Positions 26,177 through 32,944 of a stretch of 32,944 bases of DNA are shown in pieces. The DNA lies in NCBI GenBank assembly GCA_902619105.1, contig CACNCV010000006.1:1-32944 (forward strand). Direction: 5' to 3'. Source of the stretch: an uncultured Pelagibacteraceae bacterium. GTDB taxonomy: Bacteria > Pseudomonadota > Alphaproteobacteria > Pelagibacterales > AG-422-B15. Below the pieces are notes generated by a model that saw only the letters and a program-made list of their open reading frames with translations, had not been told where the DNA came from and did no database searches. Numbering within the stretch: the first letter of the stretch is position 1; each line of letters starts with the position of its first letter. Position numbers and translations under genes: made by a program.

Positions 26177-27667
26177 TTACTTAACTTCTATCAATGTAAG
26201 TTTTGTTTGCGTATATTGGCCAAGAGCTTCCAGAGATTTATCTCTTCCAGAACCTGACTGCTTGTATCCACCGTGAGGTAAAGACATATCTCCATCGCTC
26301 AAACTATTTATCAGAACTTTCCCACTTTTAATTCTTTTTGCAAGCTTATGTACTTTATTTAAATCATTAGACCATATCATTGCATTAAGTCCATAATGAG
26401 TATCATTTGCTATTTGTAGGGCTTCATCTTCATTTTCAAAATCTATGGCACATAATACTGGTCCAAAGATTTCCTCTTTAGCAACAGTCATTGAATTTTG
26501 AACATCTTTAAAAACTGTAGGACTTACATAGTAGCCACCTGAGTCTTGAAGCACCTGATCACCACCAGTTATAACATTCGCACCTTCAGACTTGCCTGTA
26601 TCTATGTAATGCATGATTCTTTCAGTTTGTGTTTTATCGACAATTGAGCCCATTAAAGTGTTTGGATCAAACGGATTACCTGGCATCCACGGTTGTGAGT
26701 AGCTTACAACTTTTTCTAAAAATTCATCTTTAATCGATTTTTGAAGCAGCAACCTTGAGGGCGCATCACACACCTGACCACTGTTTCCAAACATGCCATC
26801 TGCTGCCATTTTTGCAGCATGGTCTAGATCAGGTGCATCTGCAAATATTATATTTGGAGACTTTCCACCACACTCCAGTGAAACTCTCTTCATGTTAGAC
26901 TCACCTGCGTAAGATAAAAAATATCTTCCAACTTCTGTAGATCCAGTAAAACCAAGTTTATCAACATCCATGTGAGTCCCTAATGCTTTTCCTGCAGTAG
27001 GACCATAACCTGGCACTACATTGAAGACTCCTTCTGGAATCCCAGCCTCCATTGCTAGTTCGGCAACTCTTAGTGCAGACAGAGGCGATTGTTCTGCAGG
27101 TTTTAAAATAAAACTATTTCCAGTAGCTAACGCAGGCGCAAACTTCCAACAAGCCATTAATAAAGGAAAATTCCAAGGAGTTACCGCTCCAACTACACCC
27201 AGTGGTTCTTTTGTGATAGTGGCAATCAAATTATCACTTGTTGGAGCTACATCATCATAAAGCTTATCAATTGCCTCAGCATACCATTTTGTGCAATTAA
27301 TACATGCAGCTATATCGCCTGTTGCTCTTGTTATTGGCTTTCCCATATTTAAAGTTTCTAGTAAGCCTAGCTCTAAAATATTTTTTTTCATTAAGTCAGC
27401 GAAATTAAAGAGAATTTTTTTTCTTTTTGAGGGAGCCATCCTAGACCATGATCCTTTTTCAAATACATCACGCGCAGCTTTTACAGCTTTGTTTATATCT
27501 TCAATGTCACACTCCGCAACACTAGTTATTACTGATCCATCAACAGGGCTAATGCTCTCAAACGTTTTGCCTGTTACTGAATTTGTATAGTTTCCATTAA
27601 TAAATGCCTGATTTTTAAAATCCAGAGATGATTTTTTTTCCATCACATCATTTAGAGCGAGAGCCAT
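26177..27667 (-). CDS. NAD(P)-dependent aldehyde dehydrogenase, PuuC-like
   Basis: Aldehyde dehydrogenases oxidise aldehydes to acids with NAD(P)+. The 496-aa product has TPWNFPLL (Asn166 for the oxyanion hole), the nucleotide-binding FTGSTEVGR (240-248), the general-base Glu265 in SLECGGKSP and catalytic Cys300 in SGQVCDAPS. Later motifs are EEIFGPVL and GGYKQSGSGRD. Overall pattern, including KWYAEAIDKLY and NDGDM-like SDGDMSLPHGGYKQSG, resembles E. coli PuuC, which oxidises gamma-glutamyl-aminobutyraldehyde in putrescine breakdown. No other Puu gene is present, so the substrate (an amino-aldehyde, betaine aldehyde or other) is open. AAAGG precedes the ATG. Confidence 0.85.
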   Translation of the reverse strand: MALALNDVMEKKSSLDFKNQAFINGNYTNSVTGKTFESISPVDGSVITSVAECDIEDINKAVKAARDVFEKGSWSRMAPSKRKKILFNFADLMKKNILELGLLETLNMGKPITRATGDIAACINCTKWYAEAIDKLYDDVAPTSDNLIATITKEPLGVVGAVTPWNFPLLMACWKFAPALATGNSFILKPAEQSPLSALRVAELAMEAGIPEGVFNVVPGYGPTAGKALGTHMDVDKLGFTGSTEVGRYFLSYAGESNMKRVSLECGGKSPNIIFADAPDLDHAAKMAADGMFGNSGQVCDAPSRLLLQKSIKDEFLEKVVSYSQPWMPGNPFDPNTLMGSIVDKTQTERIMHYIDTGKSEGANVITGGDQVLQDSGGYYVSPTVFKDVQNSMTVAKEEIFGPVLCAIDFENEDEALQIANDTHYGLNAMIWSNDLNKVHKLAKRIKSGKVLINSLSDGDMSLPHGGYKQSGSGRDKSLEALGQYTQTKLTLIEVK

Positions 27668-27708
27668 AGTTAACCTTTCGACTTGTTAATAATTTAATTT
27701 TTGTAAAG

Positions 27709-27714
27709 ATTATA
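27709..27714 (-). promoter_or_regulatory. Possible -10 box before the aldehyde dehydrogenase gene
   Basis: In the 62-base gap between topA and the aldehyde dehydrogenase gene the - strand reads TATAAT, with room for a start near 27702 and a leader of about 35 bases. No good -35 is present at 16-18 bases. It may allow the aldehyde dehydrogenase-HAD-RidA-GDPD-panC set to be transcribed apart from topA, but an AT-rich gap can show this hexamer by chance. Confidence 0.35.
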
Positions 27715-27729
27715 AAGATACAGGTTTTT

Positions 27730-30300
27730 TTATTTTTTAGAAGATTTTTTCTTTTTCTTACCTGTTTTTTCTAGTTTTTTTTCAATCAAATCAATAGCTT
27801 CTTCCATTAGAATTTCTTCAGGGTCAATATTATCGGGAATTGTGGCATTAATACTTTTATATTTAATATAGGGCCCGAACTTCCCTTTCATCACTTTGAT
27901 TGGTTTTTTATCATCTGGATGTTCTCCTAAAGTTTTGATTTCAGATGAACTTTTAAGTCTACCAGGCTTTGCATTAGCAAGCAGAGAAACTGCTCTATTA
28001 ATACCAATATCAAAAATTTCAGAATTATCTTCAAGGCTAGCATTTTTATCGCCACAATTAATGTAACCACCATAGCGTCCATAATTCACAGTAATAATTT
28101 CTCCTGTCTCAGGGTGACCACCTATCTCTCTTGGTAAACTTAATAGATATTGAGCTTTTTCTAAATCAATTGCAGAGGGGGAAATTCCTTTAGGTACCGA
28201 GGCTCTTTTTGGTTTTTCTTTTTCAACGACGTCGCCAAGCTGAACGTATGGACCAAATCTTCCATTCAATAATTTTATATCCTGTTCTGATTCAGTATCT
28301 TTTCCAAGAATTGTATCTTCAAATGCTTCTTTAATTTTTTTATGAGAGATAGGTCTAGTAAACTTACAATCGGGATAGTTGGAACAGCCTACAAACGCTC
28401 CAAATCGACTTACTTTAAGACTTAGTTCACCTTCACAGTTTTCAGAAGGGCAACTTCTTGATATTGCCTTTTCACCATTACTTCCTTCTTTTTGCTCAAA
28501 TATATGGGACTTAAGAATTTCATTTAAATTATCCAATATATTAGTAATTCTCAAATCAGTAACATCACCAACATTTGTAGAAAAATTTTTCCAAAAATTT
28601 TCTAAGAATTCAGTCCATTTTATTTTTCCAGAAGTAATTTCATCAAGTGATTCTTCCATTCCAGCGGTAAACTCATAATCAATGTATTTTGAGAAAAATC
28701 CTTTAAGAAATGCTGTTATCAATATTGCTCTATCAACAGGTACAAACCTATTTTTATCAAGTTCAACATAATTTCTTGTTTTTAGAACAGATATTATACT
28801 GGCGTAGGTTGAAGGTCTTCCTATGCCCAATTCTTCTAATTTTTTTACTAAACTTGCCTCAGAGTATCTAGGGGGTGGGAGTGTAAAATGTTGTGTTTCG
28901 GTTGGTGAAACTGACTCTATCTTCATTCCTTTCGAAATAGCGGGTAATGTAACCTCATCCTCATCTTCCTCATTTTCATCTTTTTTAATTTGTTCATCAC
29001 TTTTTACCTTAAACTCACTATAAATATTTAAAAACCCATCAAATTTTACCACAGAACCATTTGCTCTTAGTTTCAATTCATTCTTTTCAGAGCTGATATC
29101 AATAGCTGTTCTTTCAAATACAGCAGAACTCATTTGACTTGCAAGGGCCCTTTTCCATATTAATGAGTATAATTTTAAACTATCTGTATCTAAATATTTT
29201 GAAACCTGATCAGGTGTTAATTCAATATCAGTTGGTCGAATTCCTTCGTGAGCTTCTTGAGCGTTTTTAGCTTTTTTTGATTTGTAAGTTCTTACTTCAT
29301 TAGGGCAATACCCATTCTCAAAATTTTTTTTCAAATAGTTTCTATACGTTTCAATGGCTTCTTTAGATATATCAGTGCTATCAGTACGCATGTAAGTTAT
29401 TAAACCAACTGTTTCACCATTAATTTCAATACCTTGAAATAATTTTTGTGCAATTTGCATTGTTCGAGAGGCGCCAAAACCATAAATACTTGATGCAGTT
29501 TGTTGAAGTGTTGAGGTAGAAAAAGGTGGTTCCGGATTCCTTGATGCTGGTTTTTTTGTAATATCTATTATTTCAAATTTATTATCCGAGAATAAATTTA
29601 CAATTTTTTTCGCATCATCTTCAGACTTAAAGCTAAATTTTTCTACTTTTTTACCTTCTACAGAAAGTAAATTTGCTTCTATATTAAAACCATCCTCAAA
29701 TCTTACATTGCCTTTAATTTTCCAATACTCTTCAGGTTCAAAAGACTCAATGGCAAGTTCACGTTCACATATCAATCTTAAGGCAACTGATTGAACTCTT
29801 CCTGCTGATTTAGCTCCCGGTAACTTTCTCCATAACACTGGTGATAAATTAAAGCCAAATAGATAATCCAGTGCTCTTCGAGCTAAATAGGCGTCTACAA
29901 GATCAGTATCAATATCTCTTGGATTGGCAATTCCATTTTTTACTGCATTTTTTGTGATCTCACTAAAGACCACTCTCTTGACAGTTTTATCTTTTAATAA
30001 TTTTTTCTTATTTAATAGCTCAACAATATGCCATGCAATTGCTTCACCTTCTCTATCCGGGTCAGTTGCAAGATAAAGAGTAGATGCATCAGCGCTGGCA
30101 TCATAAATTTCTTTCATATGTTTCTTTGAAGTTGAAGAAACTTCCCATTCAAAAGCAAAATTATTTTCTGGATCTACCGAGCCATTTTTAGATGGCAAAT
30201 CACGAACATGACCAAAGCTTGCAAGTACATTGAACTCACTTCCTAAGTATTTATTTATTGTTTTAGCCTTAGCTGGGCTTTCTACTATTACTAAATTCAT
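27730..30300 (-). CDS. topA: DNA topoisomerase I
   Basis: TopA relaxes negative supercoils by passing one strand through a transient single-strand break. The 856-aa product has the Toprim domain (VIVESPAKAKTINKYLG with Glu7, and ATDPDREGEAIAW with Asp80, Asp82 and Glu84) and the active-site Tyr303 in ITYMRTDST. One four-Cys zinc ribbon follows (Cys617, 622, 639, 645), then two to three degenerate repeats of the KFGPYVQLG type and a Lys-rich tail. This is the usual alphaproteobacterial layout. Many alphaproteobacteria have dprA upstream between plsY and topA; here only 87 bases lie there. Confidence 0.97.
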   Translation of the reverse strand: MNLVIVESPAKAKTINKYLGSEFNVLASFGHVRDLPSKNGSVDPENNFAFEWEVSSTSKKHMKEIYDASADASTLYLATDPDREGEAIAWHIVELLNKKKLLKDKTVKRVVFSEITKNAVKNGIANPRDIDTDLVDAYLARRALDYLFGFNLSPVLWRKLPGAKSAGRVQSVALRLICERELAIESFEPEEYWKIKGNVRFEDGFNIEANLLSVEGKKVEKFSFKSEDDAKKIVNLFSDNKFEIIDITKKPASRNPEPPFSTSTLQQTASSIYGFGASRTMQIAQKLFQGIEINGETVGLITYMRTDSTDISKEAIETYRNYLKKNFENGYCPNEVRTYKSKKAKNAQEAHEGIRPTDIELTPDQVSKYLDTDSLKLYSLIWKRALASQMSSAVFERTAIDISSEKNELKLRANGSVVKFDGFLNIYSEFKVKSDEQIKKDENEEDEDEVTLPAISKGMKIESVSPTETQHFTLPPPRYSEASLVKKLEELGIGRPSTYASIISVLKTRNYVELDKNRFVPVDRAILITAFLKGFFSKYIDYEFTAGMEESLDEITSGKIKWTEFLENFWKNFSTNVGDVTDLRITNILDNLNEILKSHIFEQKEGSNGEKAISRSCPSENCEGELSLKVSRFGAFVGCSNYPDCKFTRPISHKKIKEAFEDTILGKDTESEQDIKLLNGRFGPYVQLGDVVEKEKPKRASVPKGISPSAIDLEKAQYLLSLPREIGGHPETGEIITVNYGRYGGYINCGDKNASLEDNSEIFDIGINRAVSLLANAKPGRLKSSSEIKTLGEHPDDKKPIKVMKGKFGPYIKYKSINATIPDNIDPEEILMEEAIDLIEKKLEKTGKKKKKSSKK

Positions 30301-30319
30301 ATTCTTATAAACGCGCTCT

Positions 30320-30346
30320 TTAATATACTTTTGTGAGCTTTGTCAA
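30320..30346 (-). promoter_or_regulatory. Possible topA promoter
   Basis: On the - strand a perfect TTGACA (30346-30341) is followed after 15 bases by TATTAA (30325-30320), in the 87-base plsY-topA gap. The -35 is ideal, while the -10 and spacing are weak. A start near 30313 would leave a leader of about a dozen bases before the ATG at 30300. Confidence 0.45.
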
Positions 30347-30358
30347 ATTTTCACAAAA
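30329..30358. repeat. Inverted repeat flanking the topA -35 box
   Basis: TTTTGTGA (30329-30336) and TCACAAAA (30351-30358) are perfect 8-base complements separated by 14 bases that contain the -35 hexamer. The half-site centres are 22 bases apart, about two helical turns, which would suit a dimeric DNA-binding protein. The TGTGA/TCACA cores resemble CRP/FNR half-sites, but those are spaced by six or so bases, so this is not such a site. As RNA it would be a weak hairpin with no T-run. Confidence 0.5.
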
Positions 30359-30387
30359 AATATTTTATAATTGGCAGAATATAAGGC

Positions 30388-30969
30388 TTAATACAATTTC
30401 TTTTCTTCACGCTTTAATAAGCGATTTATATTTTCATGATGAGAAAAGATCATAATTAGATTTATAATTAAACACATAAAAGAAACATTGAAATCAAAAT
30501 AAAATAATGAAATTAACGAAATTAAATTTGCGGAAATCAAACTTGCTAGTGACGAATATCTATAAATTACAAAAATTATAATCCAACTTATTCCAAGAGC
30601 TAAAAATAAATAAAAGTTAACTGCAAATATAATTCCCATAAAAGAAGCATATCCTTTACCTCCTTTTAAATCATCAAGCCATATAGGAAATATATGACCA
30701 AATAGAATAAAAGTTCCAGATATAAAAAGTAAATTATCATTGATTGCCAGAGTAAGGGTTATTGGTATTAACGCTTTAAAAAAATCAACTAATAGTGTAA
30801 TTCCTGCAGCTGAAAAGTTTCCTGTTCTTAGTACGTTCGTAGCCCCAATATTTCCTGAGCCAATACTTTTAAGCTCCCCTAAATTGAATAACCTTGATAC
30901 CAAAATACCAGTTGGGATTGATCCTAGAAGGTAGGAAAAGTAAATTATTAAAATTATTTCGAATATCAT
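30388..30969 (-). CDS. plsY: Glycerol-3-phosphate acyltransferase PlsY
   Basis: PlsY is the inner-membrane enzyme that uses acyl-phosphate to acylate glycerol-3-phosphate, giving lysophosphatidic acid for phospholipids. The product from ATG 30969 is 193 aa with several transmembrane segments. It carries the loop motifs LLGSIPTGILVSRLF, GSGNIGATNVLRTG and DLKGGKGYASFMG (usually KGGKGVAT). I reject the ATG at 30990 because it adds seven atypical residues, whereas 30969 forms an ATGA overlap with the pyrB stop. PlsX is not in the window. Confidence 0.93.
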   Translation of the reverse strand: MIFEIILIIYFSYLLGSIPTGILVSRLFNLGELKSIGSGNIGATNVLRTGNFSAAGITLLVDFFKALIPITLTLAINDNLLFISGTFILFGHIFPIWLDDLKGGKGYASFMGIIFAVNFYLFLALGISWIIIFVIYRYSSLASLISANLISLISLFYFDFNVSFMCLIINLIMIFSHHENINRLLKREEKKLY

Positions 30970-31904
30970 TTTACCATAATTGACAAACAAGCCATACGAA
31001 CAGCTACTCCATTTTCAACCTGTTCAGTTATCACTGATTTGTTTACATCATCAGCTAGTTCATTCTCTATTTCTACACCTCGATTTATTGGACCAGGGTG
31101 AAGCACTAGTACCTCAGGCTTTGCTAATTTTAACTTTTCATAAGTAAGTCCAAAACTTTTAAAATAATCGTCTGCTGATGGAAGATTTAAATCTTTTATT
31201 CTTTCATTTTGGATTCTAAGCATCATCACTATATCAGCATCTTTTATGCCCTCTTCTAAATTTGTGAACGTTTCAACATCATATTTATCTAAATCTTTTG
31301 GTTTAAAATAATCAGGAAATACGAATCTAACTTTTGATTTCATTTTATTTAGAAGATAGTAGTTTGACCTTGCTACTCGACTATGTTCAAGATCACCACA
31401 TATTGAAACTGTGATATCATTAAGCTTTCGATTGTGATTCATGATTGTATAAGCATCAAGCAATGCTTGTGTGGGGTGTTCATTAACACCTTCTCCAGCA
31501 TTTATAACAGGACATTCTAATATTTTAGCAATTTCTTTTGAGGCATCATTTTCTCCATGTCTGATAATTACAAGATCAGGGTTCATTGCTCCTAAAGTTT
31601 GAGCGGTATCAAATAAACTTTCACCTTTTCTTAATGAAGATCCTTCAATATTCATATTAATTACATCAGCGCCTAATCTTTTAGCAGCTATTTCAAAAGA
31701 GATTAGTGTTCTTGTAGAGGGTTCAAAAAAAAGATTTATAATTGTTCTACCTTTTAAGATCGGTATTTTTTTATCCTTTTCCTTGTTGTGCTCTTTGAAA
31801 ATTTTACTGAGTTCTAAAATATTATTTATATCTTCAATGCTGAGATTTTTTATGCCATGCAGATGGGTTTGAGAGATTTTAGGGATTTTAATGTTTTCAA
31901 GCAT
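30966..31904 (-). CDS. pyrB: Aspartate carbamoyltransferase, catalytic subunit
   Basis: PyrB makes N-carbamoyl-aspartate from carbamoyl phosphate and aspartate, the committed step of pyrimidine synthesis. The 312-aa product has the carbamoyl-phosphate loop FFEPSTRTLISFE (STRT at 63-66), the GEGVNEHPTQALLDAYT motif, SICGDLEHSRVARSN and the C-terminal VLHPGPINRGVEI. No regulatory pyrI is present, as in most alphaproteobacteria. A pyrC-type dihydroorotase often follows pyrB in this group but here plsY follows directly, with a four-base overlap. The ATG overlaps the ruvX stop by one base. Confidence 0.96.
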   Translation of the reverse strand: MLENIKIPKISQTHLHGIKNLSIEDINNILELSKIFKEHNKEKDKKIPILKGRTIINLFFEPSTRTLISFEIAAKRLGADVINMNIEGSSLRKGESLFDTAQTLGAMNPDLVIIRHGENDASKEIAKILECPVINAGEGVNEHPTQALLDAYTIMNHNRKLNDITVSICGDLEHSRVARSNYYLLNKMKSKVRFVFPDYFKPKDLDKYDVETFTNLEEGIKDADIVMMLRIQNERIKDLNLPSADDYFKSFGLTYEKLKLAKPEVLVLHPGPINRGVEIENELADDVNKSVITEQVENGVAVRMACLSIMVK

Positions 31905-32395
31905 TAATTTATTCTTTTAATATAATTTAATGCACCTTCCAAGATAAATGCTGAAGCGAGACTATCAATTTCTTTTTTTTCATTATGGGCTTTTTTTCTG
32001 CTTTTAGAATTATCTATATATAACCTGTCCACAGCAACAGTAGAAAGTCTTTCATCCCAAAAAGAATAAGGAATATTCAAAGACAAATTTATAGCTCTTG
32101 ATTTATCACGGATTGATTGAGCACTTTTTCCCTCACTTCCATCCATATTTAATGGCAGTCCAATGATGAGGGCTTTAACGTCGTGAAGTTTAACTAGCTC
32201 ATTTAATTCTTTTAGAAAGTCTTTCATATTTGAATATTTAATAGTTCTTAATGGTAAAGCCCCCGTCATATCCGATGTAGAAATTGCAACTCCAATTCTT
32301 TTACTGCCAATATCCAATCCTAGAATTTTATGATAACTTTCCACTAATGACTTAAATTCTGCGATATCTACTTCTTTTTTTGTTTCATTAGTCAT
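31904..32395 (-). CDS. ruvX: Holliday junction resolvase-like RuvX (YqgF) family
   Basis: RuvX/YqgF proteins have an RNase H fold. They are linked to processing of the 5' end of pre-16S rRNA, and earlier to Holliday junction resolution. From ATG 32395 the product is 163 aa with ILGLDIGSKRIGVAIS, LIIGLPLNMDGSEGK, FWDERLSTVAVDRL and a late EIDSLASAFIL, giving the acidic active-site residues. An upstream ATG at 32413 would add six residues; I prefer 32395 because a TATGAT -10-like hexamer overlaps the upstream ATG, but this is not certain. The gene is divergent from gatC across a gap of at most 49 bases. Confidence 0.9.
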   Translation of the reverse strand: MTNETKKEVDIAEFKSLVESYHKILGLDIGSKRIGVAISTSDMTGALPLRTIKYSNMKDFLKELNELVKLHDVKALIIGLPLNMDGSEGKSAQSIRDKSRAINLSLNIPYSFWDERLSTVAVDRLYIDNSKSRKKAHNEKKEIDSLASAFILEGALNYIKRIN

Positions 32396-32444
32396 TTTTT
32401 GACTGTATATCATACATTAATTTAAGTTAGTACCTCATATAAAT
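32396..32444. promoter_or_regulatory. Divergent ruvX/gatC intergenic region
   Basis: This short gap must hold starts for both the - strand ruvX-pyrB-plsY unit and the + strand gatCA unit. TATGAT on the - strand (32414-32409) is a good -10 match for ruvX. For gatC I see only generic AT-rich sequence. No -35 is convincing in either direction. Confidence 0.3.
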
Positions 32445-32732
32445 ATGGAATTTGATAAGAAAAGTCTTTTAAAGCTTGGAAAGTTAGCAAGAATTTCAAT
32501 CAGTGATGATAAACTCAATAATCTTAGTAAGGATCTTAATTCAATCTTAGAATTTGTTGATCAGTTAAAAGAAATTAAAACTGATCAAGTTGATCCGACA
32601 TCTAATTCCCTTAATCAAAAATTAGAAGTTAGAGATGATAAAGTGGATACTAAGAATAGTGCTGAAGATATATTAGAAAATGCACCTGAAAAAGAAATGG
32701 ACTTTTTTGTTGTTCCAAAAGTGATCGAATAA
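32445..32732 (+). CDS. gatC: Asp/Glu-tRNA(Asn/Gln) amidotransferase subunit C
   Basis: GatC stabilises the GatCAB complex, which amidates misacylated Glu-tRNA(Gln) and/or Asp-tRNA(Asn) in bacteria lacking the direct synthetases. The 95-aa product is typical in size, with LGKLARISISDDKLNNLSKD near the start, LNSILEFVDQLKEI (31-44) and the C-terminal NAPEKEMDFFVVPKVIE. Its stop and the gatA ATG overlap in TAATG, as expected for a gatCA operon. Confidence 0.95.
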   Translation: MEFDKKSLLKLGKLARISISDDKLNNLSKDLNSILEFVDQLKEIKTDQVDPTSNSLNQKLEVRDDKVDTKNSAEDILENAPEKEMDFFVVPKVIE

Positions 32733-32944
32733 TGAAAGATAGTTATACATTAAAATCGCTGGCTGTTCTTTTGGAAAATAATAAAATATCATCGAAAGAG
32801 TTAACTTCAGAGTATTTAAAAAATATTGAAAATGGTAAGGAGTTAAATTGCTATAATACTATATCACAAGAGAAAGCTCTTATTGATGCTGAAAAGTCTG
32901 ACGACAGAAGAAAAAGTCGAAATCTCAGAAGTAAGTACGACGGA
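32732..32944 (+). CDS. gatA: Asp/Glu-tRNA(Asn/Gln) amidotransferase subunit A (5' part only)
   Basis: GatA is the amidase subunit that releases ammonia from glutamine for transfer to the tRNA-bound acid. Only the first 71 codons are in the window, starting MKDSYTLKSLAVLLENNK and running to RSKYDG at the edge. The catalytic Ser-cisSer-Lys residues lie beyond it. Identity rests on the N-terminal amidase pattern (leader helix, LNCYNTIS for the usual LNAF/LNAY, then an Ala/Lys-rich helix) and on the one-base overlap with gatC. Confidence 0.88.
   Translation, partial: MKDSYTLKSLAVLLENNKISSKELTSEYLKNIENGKELNCYNTISQEKALIDAEKSDDRRKSRNLRSKYDG

Noticed and set aside
27721-27740. T-rich run at the end of topA as an intrinsic terminator
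   Set aside because: The T-run is on the + strand while transcription there is on the - strand, where it reads as A-rich, and no GC-rich stem is next to it.
28379-29023. + strand open frames opposite topA
   Set aside because: They mirror topA codons, have no motif or ribosome-binding site, and topA is complete across them.
30329-30358. CRP/FNR-type operator before topA
   Set aside because: The TGTGA and TCACA half-sites are 14 bases apart within the repeat instead of about six, so a standard CRP or FNR dimer would not fit.

Overview
The window is a strongly AT-rich, gene-dense stretch of a bacterial chromosome. It most likely comes from a small-genome (streamlined) alphaproteobacterium of the marine kind, comparable with SAR11, HIMB59 or AEGEAN-169 lineages. 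That placement is inference. It rests on the low GC content, overlapping or nearly touching genes, alphaproteobacterial-looking RpoA ends (NWQALIKP near the N terminus, [14 protein letters not shown] near the C terminus), a short LID-less adenylate kinase after secY, and no rpmJ between secY/adk and rpsM. The only stretches without genes are 90 bases or shorter.

Region 1 (1-15956, + strand) is one continuous translation superoperon: the end of rpsL, then rpsG and fusA, the S10 set (rpsJ to rpsQ), the spc set (rplN to secY), adk, and the alpha set (rpsM, rpsK, rpoA, rplQ). Gene order is the classical one, except that no tuf gene lies between fusA and rpsJ. The one clear internal promoter lies in the adk-rpsM gap.

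Region 2 (16002-20437, + strand) holds an RluC-type 23S rRNA pseudouridine synthase and a two-subunit biotin-dependent acyl-CoA carboxylase (pccB, pccA). The beta subunit has Val where propionyl-CoA-specific enzymes usually have Asp, at a known acyl-specificity position.

Region 3 (20430-23557) has lipB and a gamma-butyrobetaine-hydroxylase-like Fe(II)/2-oxoglutarate oxygenase on the - strand, converging on pccA. The Mg2+ channel gene mgtE is divergent from them.

Region 4 (23554-32395, - strand) reads from high to low coordinates: ruvX, pyrB, plsY, topA, a PuuC-like aldehyde dehydrogenase, an uncharacterised HAD hydrolase, a RidA-family protein, a glycerophosphodiester phosphodiesterase and panC. 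Most junctions overlap, so this is probably one or a few operons. Promoter-like sequence is visible before topA and before the aldehyde dehydrogenase.

Region 5 (32445-end, + strand) is gatC and the start of gatA, for the amidotransferase that makes Gln-tRNA and/or Asn-tRNA.

I saw no tRNA or rRNA gene, insertion sequence, phage gene, CRISPR array or toxin/defence cassette. This is mainly core-genome DNA, and I did not find a clearly new multi-gene system. The items most worth a second look are the carboxylase specificity residue, the HAD-RidA-GDPD-panC overlapping gene set, the divergent GBBH-like oxygenase, the missing tuf and dprA, the dyad at the topA promoter and the rpsM leader.
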